DNA of 64,000 bases, taken from positions 62,001-126,000 of the forward strand of contig NZ_BANU01000013.1 of assembly GCF_000333035.1 (NCBI RefSeq). The letters run 5' to 3'. Under the pieces are notes generated by a model. It was not told the DNA's origin, searched no databases, and saw only the letters and a list, made by a program, of their open reading frames with translations. Each line of letters starts with the position of its first letter. Position 1 is the first letter of the stretch. A program made the position numbers and the translations under genes. Source of the DNA: Gordonia sihwensis NBRC 108236. Lineage in GTDB: Bacteria > Actinomycetota > Actinomycetes > Mycobacteriales > Mycobacteriaceae. Shown here piece after piece: positions 25,928 through 35,000 of this stretch.

Positions 25928-27727
25928 GTGACCAGCACGGAGACAGAAGTCGGGTCCGGGACGACAATCGGTGACGGGGTGGACGAGGTCGACGGTGAGA
26001 CTGCTCGGCGCGTGGGATCGGGCGCGCCGCTGCGCGCCTGGCAGCGGCGGGCGCTGACGAAATACCTGACCAGACGGCCGAAGGACTTCCTCGCCGTCGC
26101 GACGCCGGGTGCCGGAAAGACGACCTTCGGGCTGCGCGTGGCCTCGGAACTGCTGGCCGACCGGACCGTGGAACGGATCACCGTCGTCGCGCCGACCGAG
26201 CATCTCAAGCACCAGTGGGCACAGTCGGCCGCGCGCGTCGGCATCGCGCTGGACTCGAACTTCTCCAACTCGACGGGGTCGACCAGCTCGGACTTCGACG
26301 GTGTGGTCCTGACGTACGCACAGGTGGCGGCGCACCCGTCCCGCCACCGCGTCCGCACCGAGCAGTACCGGACGCTGGTGATTCTCGACGAGATCCACCA
26401 CGGCGGCGACGCGAAATCGTGGGGCGACGGGATCCGGGAGGCGTTCAGCGATGCGGAACGACGGCTGTCGCTGACCGGAACACCGTTCCGCTCGGACGAT
26501 TCCCCGATCCCGTTCGTGACCTACGAACCGGAGCCGGGCGGTGGGCAGCGCTCGAAGGCCGATCACTCCTACGGCTACGCCGACGCCCTGCGCGACGGCG
26601 TGGTCCGGCCGGTGGTCTTCCTCGCATACTCCGGTCAGGCGAGCTGGCGGACCAGCGCGGGTGAGGAGTTCACCGCCCGGCTCGGTGAGCCGCTCTCGGC
26701 CGAGCAGACCTCGCGCGCCTGGCGCACCGCGCTCGACCCCCACGGCGACTGGATCCCCGCGGTCCTCTCGGCAGCCCACCGCCGGCTGATGAAGCTGCGG
26801 GACTCGGGTGTGCCGGACGCGGGCGGACTGGTGATCGCGACCGACCAGCAGACCGCACGCGACTACGCCGAGCTGCTGCTGTCGATGACCGGCAAGAAGC
26901 CCGCGCTGATCCTGTCCGACGATCCGAAGTCGTCCTCGCGGATCGCCGAGTTCTCGGCGAGTCAGGACGAGTGGATGGTCGCGGTGCGCATGGTGTCCGA
27001 AGGCGTCGACGTGCCGCGGCTGGCGGTCGGGGTGTACGCGACCAATGCGTCGACCCCGCTGTACTTCGCGCAGGCGATCGGCCGATTCGTGCGGTCGCGG
27101 CGCCCGGGGGAGACGGCGAGCGTCTTCCTGCCCTCCGTGCCGGTGCTGCTCGACCTGGCGAGCAAGCTCGAGGCGCAGCGCGATCACGTGCTGGGCAAGC
27201 CGCATCGCGAGTCGGACGGACTCGAGGACGGGCTCCTGGCTCAGGCCAACAAGCGCGAGGACGAGCCGGGCGAGGACGAGAAGACCTTCGAATCACTGCA
27301 CGCCGACGCCGAACTGGATCAGGTGATCTACGACGGTTCCTCGTTCGGCACCACGACACTCGTCGGTTCCGACGAGGAGTCGGACTATCTGGGACTTCCC
27401 GGACTGCTGGACGCCGACCAGGTGCGAACGCTGCTGCAGCAGCGGCAGGCCGACCAGGTGACACGACGGTCGGCCGCGGCCAAGGCGCGTCCCGCCGATG
27501 ACGCTCAGGCGCAGGCCGCTCCGAACGCCGCTGAACGGCAGACGGGGGAGAACTTGCACGCCCTGCGAAAGGAGCTGAACACCCTCGTCGCGCTCCATCA
27601 CCACCGGACGGGCAAGCCGCACGGCCAGGTCCACAACGAGCTGCGCACTCGCCTGGGCGGTCCGCCGACGGCGATGGCGACCGCCGAACAGTTGCGCGAA
27701 AGGATCAAAGCCCTGCGAACCTGGTAG
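25928..27727 (+). CDS. SF2 DEAD/DEAH-box helicase (Rv2706/Rv2917-like)
   Basis: About 599 residues: RAWQRRALTKYL, Walker A ATPGAGKTTFGLR, motif II ILDEIHHGGD, motif III SLTGTPFR, and a helicase C domain with VRMVSEGVDVPRL and QAIGRFVRSRR. It resembles the RadD/UvrB-like SF2 ATPases of Actinobacteria, probably acting on nucleic acids in repair; substrate unknown. GTG 25928 follows a GGAG-containing leader; further upstream frame is Arg/Ala-rich and antisense to the YihY start. The stop codon lies inside the loop and stem edge of a 14-bp hairpin. Confidence 0.87.
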   Translation: MTSTETEVGSGTTIGDGVDEVDGETARRVGSGAPLRAWQRRALTKYLTRRPKDFLAVATPGAGKTTFGLRVASELLADRTVERITVVAPTEHLKHQWAQSAARVGIALDSNFSNSTGSTSSDFDGVVLTYAQVAAHPSRHRVRTEQYRTLVILDEIHHGGDAKSWGDGIREAFSDAERRLSLTGTPFRSDDSPIPFVTYEPEPGGGQRSKADHSYGYADALRDGVVRPVVFLAYSGQASWRTSAGEEFTARLGEPLSAEQTSRAWRTALDPHGDWIPAVLSAAHRRLMKLRDSGVPDAGGLVIATDQQTARDYAELLLSMTGKKPALILSDDPKSSSRIAEFSASQDEWMVAVRMVSEGVDVPRLAVGVYATNASTPLYFAQAIGRFVRSRRPGETASVFLPSVPVLLDLASKLEAQRDHVLGKPHRESDGLEDGLLAQANKREDEPGEDEKTFESLHADAELDQVIYDGSSFGTTTLVGSDEESDYLGLPGLLDADQVRTLLQQRQADQVTRRSAAAKARPADDAQAQAAPNAAERQTGENLHALRKELNTLVALHHHRTGKPHGQVHNELRTRLGGPPTAMATAEQLRERIKALRTW

Positions 27728-27740
27728 GTTCGCAGGGCTT
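27708..27740. terminator. Perfect 14-bp hairpin spanning the helicase stop codon
   Basis: AAGCCCTGCGAACC (27708–27721) and GGTTCGCAGGGCTT (27727–27740) pair around a TGGTA loop. The last five codons of the helicase form the left arm. It lies between convergent genes and can terminate in both directions. Confidence 0.85.
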
Positions 27741-27777
27741 CGAGCCTGGAGTCAGCCGGCCGTGACCGGCGCGGCGG

Positions 27778-27963
27778 TCAGCCGACCACCGCCCCGATCT
27801 CGACGAGGCGGGCCTCGTGATCGTTGTAGTGGTGGAGGCAGAAGAGCAGCTCTCCACCGGTCGGCAGGGTGGCGCGCACCTTGGCAGCGGCGCTGCAGCG
27901 ATCGCAGCGGTCTGCGGCAGTCAGCGGCGTCCTCGCGGGTGCGGTCGTGGCGATGTCGCTCAT
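27778..27963 (-). CDS. Small Cys/His protein, DUF7455-type
   Basis: A 61-residue protein with DRCDRCSAAAKVRA and LLFCLHHYNDHE: a CxxC plus a CxHH-type pair, which is a likely treble-clef or zinc-ribbon metal site. It is widespread as a short gene near sigA in Actinobacteria, with no known function. It is convergent with the helicase; the shared hairpin lies between them. The left edge of the first catabolic island begins upstream of it. Confidence 0.8.
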   Translation of the reverse strand: MSDIATTAPARTPLTAADRCDRCSAAAKVRATLPTGGELLFCLHHYNDHEARLVEIGAVVG

Positions 27964-28087
27964 GTCGTCCTCCGTCCCATAGCCGGCGAACCGCGAATCG
28001 GTTCGTCGTCCTTCACTCTGTCAGACGAATACCGGCCCCTGAATGTTCCCGGTTGGCCTCGGTGTGTCGCAAATCAATTCATTCGGA

Positions 28088-28711
28088 CTACGGATCGGGC
28101 CGATCGGCGCGCACCGGAGCGGCGCCGACCACGCGGAGGGCGATGCCCGCGTAGAAGTCGCCGAGCCGGCTCGGGTCGAGCGGGCCGGACTCGGAGTACC
28201 AGCGAGCGATGTCGATCCCCATCGACAGGAGCGAGTTGGTGGTCGTGTGGGGATCGTCGACGTCGAATGCGCCCGAGGCGATCCCGGCGTCGACGATCGC
28301 CCGCACGCGCCGAGTGATCTCGCGGCGGAGTTCGACGATCTCGCGGCGGTGTTCGGGAGTCAGGCTCGTGAGTTCGTAGTTCACGATCCGTGCGCTGGTG
28401 TGTCCCCTCGCGTGCCACTCGGCGAATGCGCGTATCACCGAGGCGAGCCGCTCTGCCGGGTCCGCACCGGGGTCGTCGGCCTGCTCGACGGTCGCGAGGG
28501 TGGCCTGGTGGCCGGTGTGCGAGAGCTCGAAGAGCAAGTCTTCCTTGCTGCGGTAGTGGACGTACACCGCCGCCGGACTCATGCCGGCGGCCGACGCGAT
28601 GTCGCGCGTCGTGGTGCCGTGGAAGCCGCGTTCGGCGAAGGCCTCCAATGCGGCGTCGAGCAGACGCCGCCGGGTGAGCTCGGATCGGGACGGAATGCTC
28701 TCGTCGTTCAC
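28088..28711 (-). CDS. TetR-family regulator of the acyl-CoA catabolic operon
   Basis: This 207-residue regulator has an HTH at residues about 10–57 (LTRRRLLDAALEAFAERGFHGTTTRDIASAAGMSPAAVYVHYRSKEDLL split across helices) and a TetR C-terminal domain of the acyl-CoA-responsive kind (ELTSLTPEHRREI). GTG 28711 is preceded by AGGAGG. It is divergent from the SDR operon, with a palindrome between them that probably binds this protein. The effector is likely a pathway acyl-CoA (inference). Confidence 0.9.
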   Translation of the reverse strand: MNDESIPSRSELTRRRLLDAALEAFAERGFHGTTTRDIASAAGMSPAAVYVHYRSKEDLLFELSHTGHQATLATVEQADDPGADPAERLASVIRAFAEWHARGHTSARIVNYELTSLTPEHRREIVELRREITRRVRAIVDAGIASGAFDVDDPHTTTNSLLSMGIDIARWYSESGPLDPSRLGDFYAGIALRVVGAAPVRADRPDP

Positions 28712-28824
28712 GCTCGCCTCCTGTGTGCCGGGTCGGTGCCGCACGGTCTCGGATATGAGCCGGGCCGCATCCGGCGAGACCGGTTGACGGATGTCTCACC
28801 GTGGTGCAAGGTGGATCGTAACAG

Positions 28825-28840
28825 CTAAGCAAGCGCTTAG
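28825..28840. promoter_or_regulatory. TetR operator candidate upstream of the SDR operon
   Basis: CTAAGC-AAGC-GCTTAG is an inverted repeat with 6-bp arms, 35 bp before the first SDR start and in the gap with the divergent TetR gene. CTAAGC/GCTTAG arms are common in TetR sites of acyl-CoA metabolism. Confidence 0.7.
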
Positions 28841-28875
28841 TCAGAGTTCACCGCAGTTCATGACAAGGAGACTCC

Positions 28876-29643
28876 GTGGCACAGATCGATCCTCAGCGCT
28901 TCAAGGGCCAGACGGCCATCGTGACGGGCGCCAGCCGCGGCATCGGGTTCGCGATCGCCGAGCGGCTGATCGCCGAAGGCGCCAAGGTCACGATCACCGC
29001 TCGCAAGAAGGAGGCCCTCGACGACGCCGTCGAACGGCTCGGCGGTGCGGACGTGGCACTCGCGGTACCCGGTCGCGGCGACGACCCCGACCATCAGGCC
29101 GATGCGGTGGCGAAGACCGTCGAGCGCTTCGGCAGTGCGGATCTGCTCGTCAACAACACCGGTATCAACCCGGTCTACGGACCGCTGATGGACATCGATC
29201 CCGAGGCCGCACGCAAGATCATGGACGTCAACGTTATCTCGGCGCTGCGCTGGGCGCAGGCGGTCAACCGGGCCTGGCAGGGCGAGCACGGCGGTGCGAT
29301 CGTCAACGTCGCCTCCATCGCGGGTCTGCGCCCCGCACCGGGCATCGCCTTCTACGGGGTGTCGAAGGCCGCGGTCATCCATCTCACCGAAGAGCTCGCG
29401 TGGGAGCTCGGACCGAACATCAGGGTCAACGCGGTGGCTCCGGCGGTGGTGAAGACGCGGTTCGCCACCGCCCTCTACGAGGGTCGCGAGGAGCAGGTCG
29501 CCTCGGCGTACCCGCTCAAGCGATTGGGGGAGCCGGACGACATCGGTTCGGTGGTGGCCTTCCTGCTGTCGGCCGACGCGGGCTGGATGACCGGACAGAC
29601 GCTCGTCGTGGACGGCGGCGTGCTCCTCGGCGGCGGCGCCTGA
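28876..29643 (+). CDS. Short-chain dehydrogenase/reductase (SDR) 1
   Basis: 255 residues of classical SDR: cofactor motif TGASRGIG, NNTG, catalytic Ser in NVASIAG, Tyr-x-x-x-Lys in YGVSK, and the PAVVKTRFA loop. It probably oxidises or reduces a hydroxyacyl/oxoacyl intermediate with NAD(P). GTG 28876 follows AAGGAG. It opens a nine-gene operon in which most neighbours overlap by 1–4 bp. Confidence 0.9.
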   Translation: MAQIDPQRFKGQTAIVTGASRGIGFAIAERLIAEGAKVTITARKKEALDDAVERLGGADVALAVPGRGDDPDHQADAVAKTVERFGSADLLVNNTGINPVYGPLMDIDPEAARKIMDVNVISALRWAQAVNRAWQGEHGGAIVNVASIAGLRPAPGIAFYGVSKAAVIHLTEELAWELGPNIRVNAVAPAVVKTRFATALYEGREEQVASAYPLKRLGEPDDIGSVVAFLLSADAGWMTGQTLVVDGGVLLGGGA

Positions 29644-30473
29644 TGAGCGGCGCGGACCCGGCGGCCTTCGATCCGGCCGGTAAGACGGTCGTCGTCACCG
29701 GAGCGGGCAACGGCATCGGCGCCGGGCTCGCCGTCGCAATGGGTGCGCGGGGTGCTCGGGTGGTGGTGGCCGATCTCGATGCGCAGGGCGCCGAACGCAC
29801 GGTGGCGTCGATCGCGGGCGCGGGCGGAACCGCGGTGGCCGCACCGGGCGACGCCGCGTCGCAGGACGGCGTGGACGCCCTGATCGCGACGGCCCGCGAA
29901 GCCTACGGTCCGATCGACGCGTGGTTCGCCAACGCGGGAGTCGACCGAGGGCGCGGGCTCGAGGCTGACGACGCCGACTGGGAGCTCTCGTGGAATGTCA
30001 ACGTGCTCGCGCACGTGCACGCGGCGCGCCGGCTCGTCCCGGAGTGGATCGAGCGCGGCGGCGGACGGTTCGTCGTCACCGCTTCGGCGGCCGGACTGCT
30101 GACCATGCTCGGCGCTCCCGCGTATTCGGTGACCAAACACGGCGCCGTCGCCTTCGCCGAATGGCTGTCGGCGACCTATCGGCATCGAGGAGTCGTGGTG
30201 CAGGCGATCTGTCCGCAGGGCGTGCGCACCCGGATGCTCGATCAGTCCGGGCCCCTCGAAGAACTGCTCAGCCATGACGTCGCACTCTCCGTGGACGACG
30301 TGGCGGCGGCGGTCGAGGCGGCCCTCGACGGCGACGACTTCCTGATCCTGCCGCACCCCGAGGTGTCCGGCTACTACCGGGCGAGGGCCGGCGACACCGA
30401 CCGCTGGCTCGCGGGCATGAACAAACTGCAGCGCAGGCTCGACTCGGCCCGGTCCGCGGGAGAGCCGCGATGA
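29643..30473 (+). CDS. Short-chain dehydrogenase/reductase 2
   Basis: 276 residues with TGAGNGIG, ANAGVDRG, catalytic Ser in VTASAAG and Tyr in YSVTK. The C-terminal region beyond the fold (PHPEVSGYYRARAGDTDRWLAGM) is longer than in FabG-type enzymes and is found in many actinobacterial acyl-CoA-pathway SDRs. The start ATG overlaps the previous TGA by one base (TGATG). Substrate unknown. Confidence 0.88.
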   Translation: MSGADPAAFDPAGKTVVVTGAGNGIGAGLAVAMGARGARVVVADLDAQGAERTVASIAGAGGTAVAAPGDAASQDGVDALIATAREAYGPIDAWFANAGVDRGRGLEADDADWELSWNVNVLAHVHAARRLVPEWIERGGGRFVVTASAAGLLTMLGAPAYSVTKHGAVAFAEWLSATYRHRGVVVQAICPQGVRTRMLDQSGPLEELLSHDVALSVDDVAAAVEAALDGDDFLILPHPEVSGYYRARAGDTDRWLAGMNKLQRRLDSARSAGEPR

Positions 30474-31546
30474 AGGCGTGGCGGGTGCAACGGCTCGGCG
30501 AGCCCTCTGAGGTGCTGCACCTCGCCGACGTCGACCTCCCGGAGCCGGGACCTGGGCAGGTGGTGGTGCGGGTACTCGCCTCCGCGGCGAACTTCCCGGA
30601 CGTCCTCATGTGCCGCGGGCTTTATCAGGTGCGGCCGGAACTGCCGTTCACCCCGGGAGTGGAACTGTGCGGTGAGGTGACCGCTCTCGGTGAGGGCGTC
30701 GCCGGGCTGTCGGTCGGCGACCGGGTGCTCGGCGGCGCGGTGCTGCCGTACGGCGGTTTCGGCGAGTACGCGGTGATGGCCGCCGCCGAGACCTTCCCGG
30801 CGCCGGAGTCCCTGGACGATGCGCAGGCCTCGTCGCTGTTCATCGGGTACCAGACCGGCTGGTTCGGACTGCACCGTCGAGCCCGGATCCAACCGGGGGA
30901 GACCCTGCTGGTGCACGCCGCGGCCGGCGGGGTCGGCAGTGCCGCGATTCAACTGGGCAAGGCCGCCGGCGCGAAGGTGATCGGCGTGGTCGGCGGATCG
31001 GCCAAGGCCGGGGTGGCTCGCGCGCTCGGCGCCGATGTCGTGGTGGACCGGCACGCGGAAGACTTCGTCGAGGTCGTCAAGTCCGAAACCGGCGGTCGCG
31101 GCGCCGACGTGATCTACGACCCGGTCGGCGGCGACACCTACCTGCGGTCCACCAAGTGCATCGCATTCGAGGGGCGGATCCTGGTGATCGGCTTCGCCGG
31201 CGGCACCATCACCGAGACGGCGCTGAACCACGCGCTCATCAAGAACTACTCGGTGGTCGGACTGCACTGGGGTCTGTACAACAGGTACGCGCCCGACCTC
31301 GTCCGCGAATGCCACGCCGAGCTCACCGCGCTCGCCGACTCCGGAGCCATCGCGCCCCTCGTCAGTGAGCGGCTGCCACTGGAGGAAATCCCCGACGGCC
31401 TGCAACGGCTCGCCGACGGCAATACCGTCGGACGCGTGGCGTATCAGGCCACCCCGAGCGGACTCACCGGCCGCTCCGCCCGATCCCGCACACCCGAATC
31501 CCGCACATCCGAATCAAGTACGTCCTCGAAGGAGAGAACTCTATGA
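30470..31546 (+). CDS. Medium-chain NADPH:quinone oxidoreductase-like reductase
   Basis: 358 residues: a GroES-like N-domain (ANFPDVLMCRGLYQ, PFTPGVELCGEV) and a Rossmann domain with AAAGGVGSAAIQLGKAAGA. No zinc-ligand pattern is seen, so it is of the zinc-free quinone-oxidoreductase type, which reduces C=C bonds conjugated to a carbonyl such as enoyl-CoA. The C-terminal 25 residues are Ser/Thr/Arg repeats outside the fold. It overlaps its neighbours by ATGA at both ends. Confidence 0.9.
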   Translation: MKAWRVQRLGEPSEVLHLADVDLPEPGPGQVVVRVLASAANFPDVLMCRGLYQVRPELPFTPGVELCGEVTALGEGVAGLSVGDRVLGGAVLPYGGFGEYAVMAAAETFPAPESLDDAQASSLFIGYQTGWFGLHRRARIQPGETLLVHAAAGGVGSAAIQLGKAAGAKVIGVVGGSAKAGVARALGADVVVDRHAEDFVEVVKSETGGRGADVIYDPVGGDTYLRSTKCIAFEGRILVIGFAGGTITETALNHALIKNYSVVGLHWGLYNRYAPDLVRECHAELTALADSGAIAPLVSERLPLEEIPDGLQRLADGNTVGRVAYQATPSGLTGRSARSRTPESRTSESSTSSKERTL

Positions 31547-32298
31547 CCACCCAGCGCATTGCGATCGTGACCGGCGCCGCTCGAGGCATCGGTGCCCAGG
31601 TGGCGCGCCGTCTGGCCGACGACGGTCACGCCGTGGCCGTCTTCGATCTCGACGAAGCGGCCTGCCAGAGCGTCGCCGACGAGATCACCGCCGCCGGCGG
31701 CAGAGCGATCGGTGTGGGCGTCGACGTCTCGGACGAAGTCAAGGTGGAGGCCGGCGTCAGCCGGGTCGCGGCCGAACTCGGGCCGCCGACGATCCTGGTC
31801 AACAATGCGGGCATCATCCGCGACAACCTGCTGTTCAAGATGAGCGTCTCCGACTGGGACTCGGTGATGGCGGTGCACCTGCGCGGTGCCTTCCTGATGT
31901 CGCGCGAGGTGCAGCAGTACCAGACCAAGGAGGGCTGGGGGCGCATCGTGAACCTGTCGAGCACCTCGGCGCTCGGCAACCGCGGCCAGGCCAACTACTC
32001 GGCGGCCAAGGCGGGGATGCAGGGCTTCACCAAGACCCTGGCGCTGGAGCTGGGCCGCTTCGGCGTCACCGCCAACGCGATCGCTCCGGGATTCATCGCG
32101 ACCGATATGACCGCAGCGACCGCCGAGCGCATCGGCGTCTCCTTCGACGACTTCAAGACCGCCGCGGCCAAGGAGATCCCGGTCCAGCGCGTGGGCGAGC
32201 CCGCCGACATCGCGCACACCGTGAGCTTCTTCGCGAGCGAAGGCGCCGGCTTCGTCTCCGGTCAGGTCATCTACGTCGCCGGCGGACCGAAGGCCTGA
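31543..32298 (+). CDS. 3-oxoacyl-ACP/CoA reductase-like SDR (FabG type)
   Basis: 251 residues with TGAARGIG, NNAG, catalytic Ser in NLSSTSALGNRGQANYS, YSAAK and PGFIATDMT. This is the FabG subtype used for 3-oxoacyl-CoA or ACP reduction, or 3-hydroxyacyl-CoA oxidation in a degradative setting. It starts four bases before the stop of the upstream reductase gene and is followed two bases later by the MaoC gene. Confidence 0.92.
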   Translation: MTTQRIAIVTGAARGIGAQVARRLADDGHAVAVFDLDEAACQSVADEITAAGGRAIGVGVDVSDEVKVEAGVSRVAAELGPPTILVNNAGIIRDNLLFKMSVSDWDSVMAVHLRGAFLMSREVQQYQTKEGWGRIVNLSSTSALGNRGQANYSAAKAGMQGFTKTLALELGRFGVTANAIAPGFIATDMTAATAERIGVSFDDFKTAAAKEIPVQRVGEPADIAHTVSFFASEGAGFVSGQVIYVAGGPKA

Positions 32299-32300
32299 CG

Positions 32301-32753
32301 ATGATCGAGATCAACAGTGCCGAAGACCTCGTCGCCGCCGCCGGAACGCATCTGGGCTACTCCGACTGGTACGAGGTGACTCAGGAGAAGGTGAACCTGT
32401 TCGCCGACGCCACCGGTGACCACCAGTGGATCCACGTCGACCCGGAGAGGGCCGCGAAGGGACCCTTCGGCACCACCATCGCACACGGCTATCTGACCCT
32501 GTCGTTGATTCCGGTGCTGCGCCAGAGCGCCTGGCGTGCGGTCGGAACCACGATGGGCGTCAACTACGGCACCGACAAGGTGCGGTTCCCCGCGCCCGTC
32601 CCGGTCGGATCGAAGGTACGGGCCGGCTTCGAACTCGTCGAGGTGAAGGCGAGTTCGGCCGGTCAGCAGGTGGTCGAGAAGGTCACCATCGAGATCGACG
32701 GCGGCGAGAAGCCGGTGTGCATCGCCGAGACCGTCTCGGTGCTGGTGTTCTGA
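32301..32753 (+). CDS. MaoC-family (R)-enoyl-CoA hydratase
   Basis: 150 residues of single hot-dog fold with the hydratase-2 motif FADATGDHQWIHVDPERA followed by GPFGTTIAHGYLTLSL. Asp and His of this motif are the catalytic pair. It hydrates trans-2-enoyl-CoA to (R)-3-hydroxyacyl-CoA. The start ATG 32301 fits the MIEINSAEDL family start. The stop overlaps the kinase start. Confidence 0.92.
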   Translation: MIEINSAEDLVAAAGTHLGYSDWYEVTQEKVNLFADATGDHQWIHVDPERAAKGPFGTTIAHGYLTLSLIPVLRQSAWRAVGTTMGVNYGTDKVRFPAPVPVGSKVRAGFELVEVKASSAGQQVVEKVTIEIDGGEKPVCIAETVSVLVF

Positions 32754-33778
32754 TGGCGGCCACCGGTTCACGCGAATTGCCCGGTCTCGATCTGGCCCGG
32801 CTGACTCCGTGGTTCATCGAGAACGTCGGCCCGATCGACGGCGCGCTCGACGCGGAGCTGATCGCCGGCGGCAAGTCGAACCTCACCTACCGCCTCACGG
32901 ACGGAGAGAACCGCTGGATACTGCGCCGCCCGCCCGTCGGCAAGCTGCTGGCGACGGCGCACGACATGGGACGCGAGTACACGATGATGTCGGCGCTGGC
33001 GCCGACGGAGGTGCCCGTGCCGCGGATGTACGCGATCTGCGACGACACCGACCTGCTCGGCGCGCGGTTCTATGTCATGGAGGCCGTCGACGGGACTCCT
33101 TACCGTAAGGCCGCCGAACTGGCCGAGCTGGGCAGCAGCCGCACCCGTGCGATCTCCGAGCGGCTCGTCGACACGCTGGCCGCTCTGCACCGCGTGGATC
33201 CGGCCGAGGTGGGACTGGGCGACTTCGGCCGTCCCGAAGGGTTTCTGGCCCGGCAGGTCGCGCGGTGGCGCAAACAGTTCGACGCCGCGCACACCCGCGA
33301 CCTCCCGGACATGCAGCGACTGCACGGGCTGCTGGCCGAGCGGGTACCCGCCGACGCCGCCCCGGGAATCGTCCACGGCGACTACCGCCTCGACAACGTG
33401 CTCGTCGACGACGCCGATCAGGCCCGGGCGGTGCTCGACTGGGAACTGTCGACGATCGGGGACTCGCTCACCGATCTGGCGCTGATGTGCGTCTACCACC
33501 GTCTCGGTGCTGCGGGCGGCGGCGTCACCGACGTCTCGCTGGCGCCCGGCTTCCTCACCGAGGACGAGGTCCTCGCGCGCTATTCCGCCGAGTCCGGCCG
33601 TGACCTCTCGGACTTCGGGTTCTACCTCGCGTTCGGCTGCTTCAAGCTGGCCGGGATCGTCGAGGGCATTCACTACCGCTACGTCAACGGTCAGACGGTC
33701 GGCGAAGGATTCGCCGACGCCGGACAGGCCGTGGGTCCGCTGCTGAACGCGGGCCTGGACGCTCTGAAGGAGAGCTGA
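32753..33778 (+). CDS. ACAD10/11-type phosphotransferase (putative 4-hydroxyacyl-CoA kinase)
   Basis: 341 residues of the APH/choline-kinase fold: [10 protein letters not shown] (nucleotide loop), the catalytic loop HGDYRLDN (His208, Asp210, Asn215) and the metal-binding [11 protein letters not shown] (Asp229). It matches the N-terminal kinase half of mammalian ACAD10/ACAD11 and bacterial LvaA, which phosphorylate the 4-hydroxyl of 4-hydroxyacyl-CoAs. The following gene encodes the matching dehydrogenase half, one base after this stop. Substrate is inferred from family knowledge. Confidence 0.88.
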   Translation: MAATGSRELPGLDLARLTPWFIENVGPIDGALDAELIAGGKSNLTYRLTDGENRWILRRPPVGKLLATAHDMGREYTMMSALAPTEVPVPRMYAICDDTDLLGARFYVMEAVDGTPYRKAAELAELGSSRTRAISERLVDTLAALHRVDPAEVGLGDFGRPEGFLARQVARWRKQFDAAHTRDLPDMQRLHGLLAERVPADAAPGIVHGDYRLDNVLVDDADQARAVLDWELSTIGDSLTDLALMCVYHRLGAAGGGVTDVSLAPGFLTEDEVLARYSAESGRDLSDFGFYLAFGCFKLAGIVEGIHYRYVNGQTVGEGFADAGQAVGPLLNAGLDALKES

Positions 33779-33779
33779 G

Positions 33780-35000
33780 ATGGATTTCGAGTTCGACGCG
33801 AAGACCGAGGAACTGCGGGAGAACCTCCTGGAGTTCATGGATCAGTTCGTGTACCCGGCCGAGCCGGTGTTCGCCGAGCAGCTGGCCGCGCTCGAGGACC
33901 CGTGGGATTGGGACAGCGTGCCGGTCCTCGCCGAACTGCGGGCCGAGGCCCGCAGGCGCGGACTGTGGAATCTGTTCCTGCCGGGCGAACACGGGGCGGG
34001 ACTGACCAATCTGCAGTACGCGCCGCTGGCGGAGATCACCGGCCGCAGCCCCGGGCTGGCCCCCGCCGCACTCAACTGTGCCGCGCCCGACACCGGCAAC
34101 ATGGAGGTCCTGGCCCAATACGCGAACGCCGAGCAGCAGCGCAAATGGCTGACCCCGCTGCTCAACGGCGAGATCCGCTCGGCGTTCGCGATGACCGAGC
34201 CGGATGTCGCCAGCTCGGACGCGACCAACATCGAACTGTCGATCGTCCGCGACGGTGACGAGTACGTCATCAACGGGCGCAAGTGGTGGATCACCGGTGC
34301 CATGAGCCCCAACGCGAAGATCTTCATCGTGATGGGGAAGACCGATCCGTCCGCGGAGCGGCACGCGCAGCAGTCTATGATCCTCGTCGAGCGCGACACC
34401 CCGGGTTTCGAGGTGGTGCGCGGGATGCACGTGCTCGGCTACGACGACCACGATCACGGCGGCCACGCCGAACTGCGGTTCACCGACGTGCGCGTCCCGG
34501 CGGCGAACCTGATCGGGGCGGAGGGCGACGGATTCGCCATCGCTCAGGGCCGGCTCGGACCGGGCCGCATCCACCACTGCATGCGGTCGATCGGCATGGC
34601 CGAGCGTGCGCTGGAGATGATGTGCCGGCGAGCCGCGAGCCGCGTCGCCTTCGGCAAACCGCTCGCCGAACAAGGTGTGATCCGCAACTGGATCGCCGAA
34701 TCGCGGGTCAAGATCGAGCAGTTGCGGCTGTTGGTCCTGAAGACCGCGTGGCTGATGGACACCGTCGGCAACCGCGGCGCCCACACCGAGATCCAGGCCA
34801 TCAAGATCGCCACCCCGTCGACGGTCGAGTGGATCCTGGACAAGGCGATTCAGACGCACGGCGCCGGCGGACTCTCCCAGGACTTCCCGCTCGCCAACTA
34901 CATCGCGGGCATCCGGACGCTGCGGTTCGCCGACGGGCCGGACGAGGTGCACAAGAATTCCCTCGCGCGCGCCGAACTCCGCAGGCAAGGGACTCGCTGA
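33780..35000 (+). CDS. ACAD11/LvaC-type acyl-CoA dehydrogenase-like enzyme
   Basis: 406 residues. The ACAD11 signature stretches are all present: [43 protein letters not shown] and [10 protein letters not shown]. The Glu-Gly-Thr catalytic loop of ordinary acyl-CoA dehydrogenases is replaced by ADGPDE, as in ACAD11. Family members convert 4-phosphoryl-acyl-CoA, losing phosphate and rearranging toward an enoyl- or 3-hydroxyacyl-CoA. It pairs with the upstream kinase (split version of the fused animal protein). Confidence 0.9.
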   Translation: MDFEFDAKTEELRENLLEFMDQFVYPAEPVFAEQLAALEDPWDWDSVPVLAELRAEARRRGLWNLFLPGEHGAGLTNLQYAPLAEITGRSPGLAPAALNCAAPDTGNMEVLAQYANAEQQRKWLTPLLNGEIRSAFAMTEPDVASSDATNIELSIVRDGDEYVINGRKWWITGAMSPNAKIFIVMGKTDPSAERHAQQSMILVERDTPGFEVVRGMHVLGYDDHDHGGHAELRFTDVRVPAANLIGAEGDGFAIAQGRLGPGRIHHCMRSIGMAERALEMMCRRAASRVAFGKPLAEQGVIRNWIAESRVKIEQLRLLVLKTAWLMDTVGNRGAHTEIQAIKIATPSTVEWILDKAIQTHGAGGLSQDFPLANYIAGIRTLRFADGPDEVHKNSLARAELRRQGTR

